This document shows, one piece after another, positions 33,108-33,112 of a stretch of DNA of 33,112 nt. The position numbers and the translations under genes are program-made. Numbering within the stretch: the stretch's first letter is position 1; each line of letters begins with the position of its first letter. Origin of the DNA: Hungatella sp. GTDB taxonomy: Bacteria; Bacillota; Clostridia; Lachnospirales; Lachnospiraceae. The stretch covers positions 1-33,112 of the forward strand of contig JAAWHK010000022.1 in NCBI GenBank assembly GCA_022795805.1, given 5' to 3'. Under the pieces are notes generated by a model. It was not told the DNA's origin, ran no database searches, and saw only the letters and a program-made list of their open reading frames with translations.

Positions 33108-33112
33108 GCGTC

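Noticed and set aside
33089-33112. Start of a gene with GTG at 33106 behind AGGAGG
   Set aside because: Only two codons are visible before the window ends, and the GTG lies inside an inverted repeat arm; not supportable.

Overview
This window looks like a chromosomal segment of a GC-rich gut-type member of the Clostridia, most likely Lachnospiraceae (Clostridium clostridioforme/Enterocloster-like). The reasons are AGGAGG-type ribosome binding sites, lipoproteins with Gram-positive lipoboxes, vegetative sigma-A-like promoters, a DUF1836 protein, a YerC-type TrpR-like regulator, clostridial-style solute-binding proteins with Thr/Ala-rich linkers, and a molybdenum hydroxylase. The taxonomic call is inference; no rRNA or tRNA gene was seen.

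Layout. 1-147 (-): 5' part of a Phd/YefM-type antitoxin gene. 224-796 (-): an NMT1/SsuA-type solute-binding lipoprotein that has lost its C-terminal half. 1210-7396 (+): a complete dipeptide/oligopeptide ABC importer operon (permease, permease, ATPase, ATPase, binding protein) closed by a terminator. 7557-8823 (+): a Cof-type HAD phosphatase and a YerC-like regulator, followed by tandem hairpins. 9015-11877 (+): a solute-binding lipoprotein paired with a methyl-accepting chemotaxis protein, with no permease or ATPase. 11984-15219 (+): two membrane proteins that begin with a zinc ribbon, the second carrying a YARHG domain. 15294-15977 (-): a DUF1836 regulator. 16277-17825 (+): an SsuB/SsuC-type ABC ATPase and permease without a binding protein, behind a structured, repeat-bearing leader. 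17914-22368 (+): sbcD and sbcC. 22424-25540 (+): a MerR-family regulator and an extracellular lipoprotein flavoreductase with two FMN-binding domains and one FAD domain, separated by a classical 19-bp-spacer MerR promoter. 25593-26240 (-): a TetR-family regulator. 26591-33019 (+): an MFS transporter with a frameshift and a three-gene xanthine-dehydrogenase-family molybdenum hydroxylase.

The right-hand third is the most interesting part. The last gene is an xanthine-dehydrogenase-type FAD subunit into which a whole glutamate-synthase-small-subunit (GltD/YgfK-like) oxidoreductase module with Fe-S cysteines has been inserted, so that the FAD subunit is split into an N- and a C-terminal half. This makes a single 788-residue electron-transfer subunit that should link the molybdenum centre to pyridine nucleotide, flavins and Fe-S clusters. 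A TetR-type palindrome (CTGTACAA, 8 bases, TTGTACAG) sits at the predicted start of transcription of this operon, and the MFS transporter would bring in the unknown substrate. Next to it, the MerR-controlled surface flavoprotein looks like a member of the urocanate/fumarate-reductase-like extracellular reductases. Together these suggest two inducible redox pathways for small organic molecules side by side; their substrates cannot be read from sequence alone.
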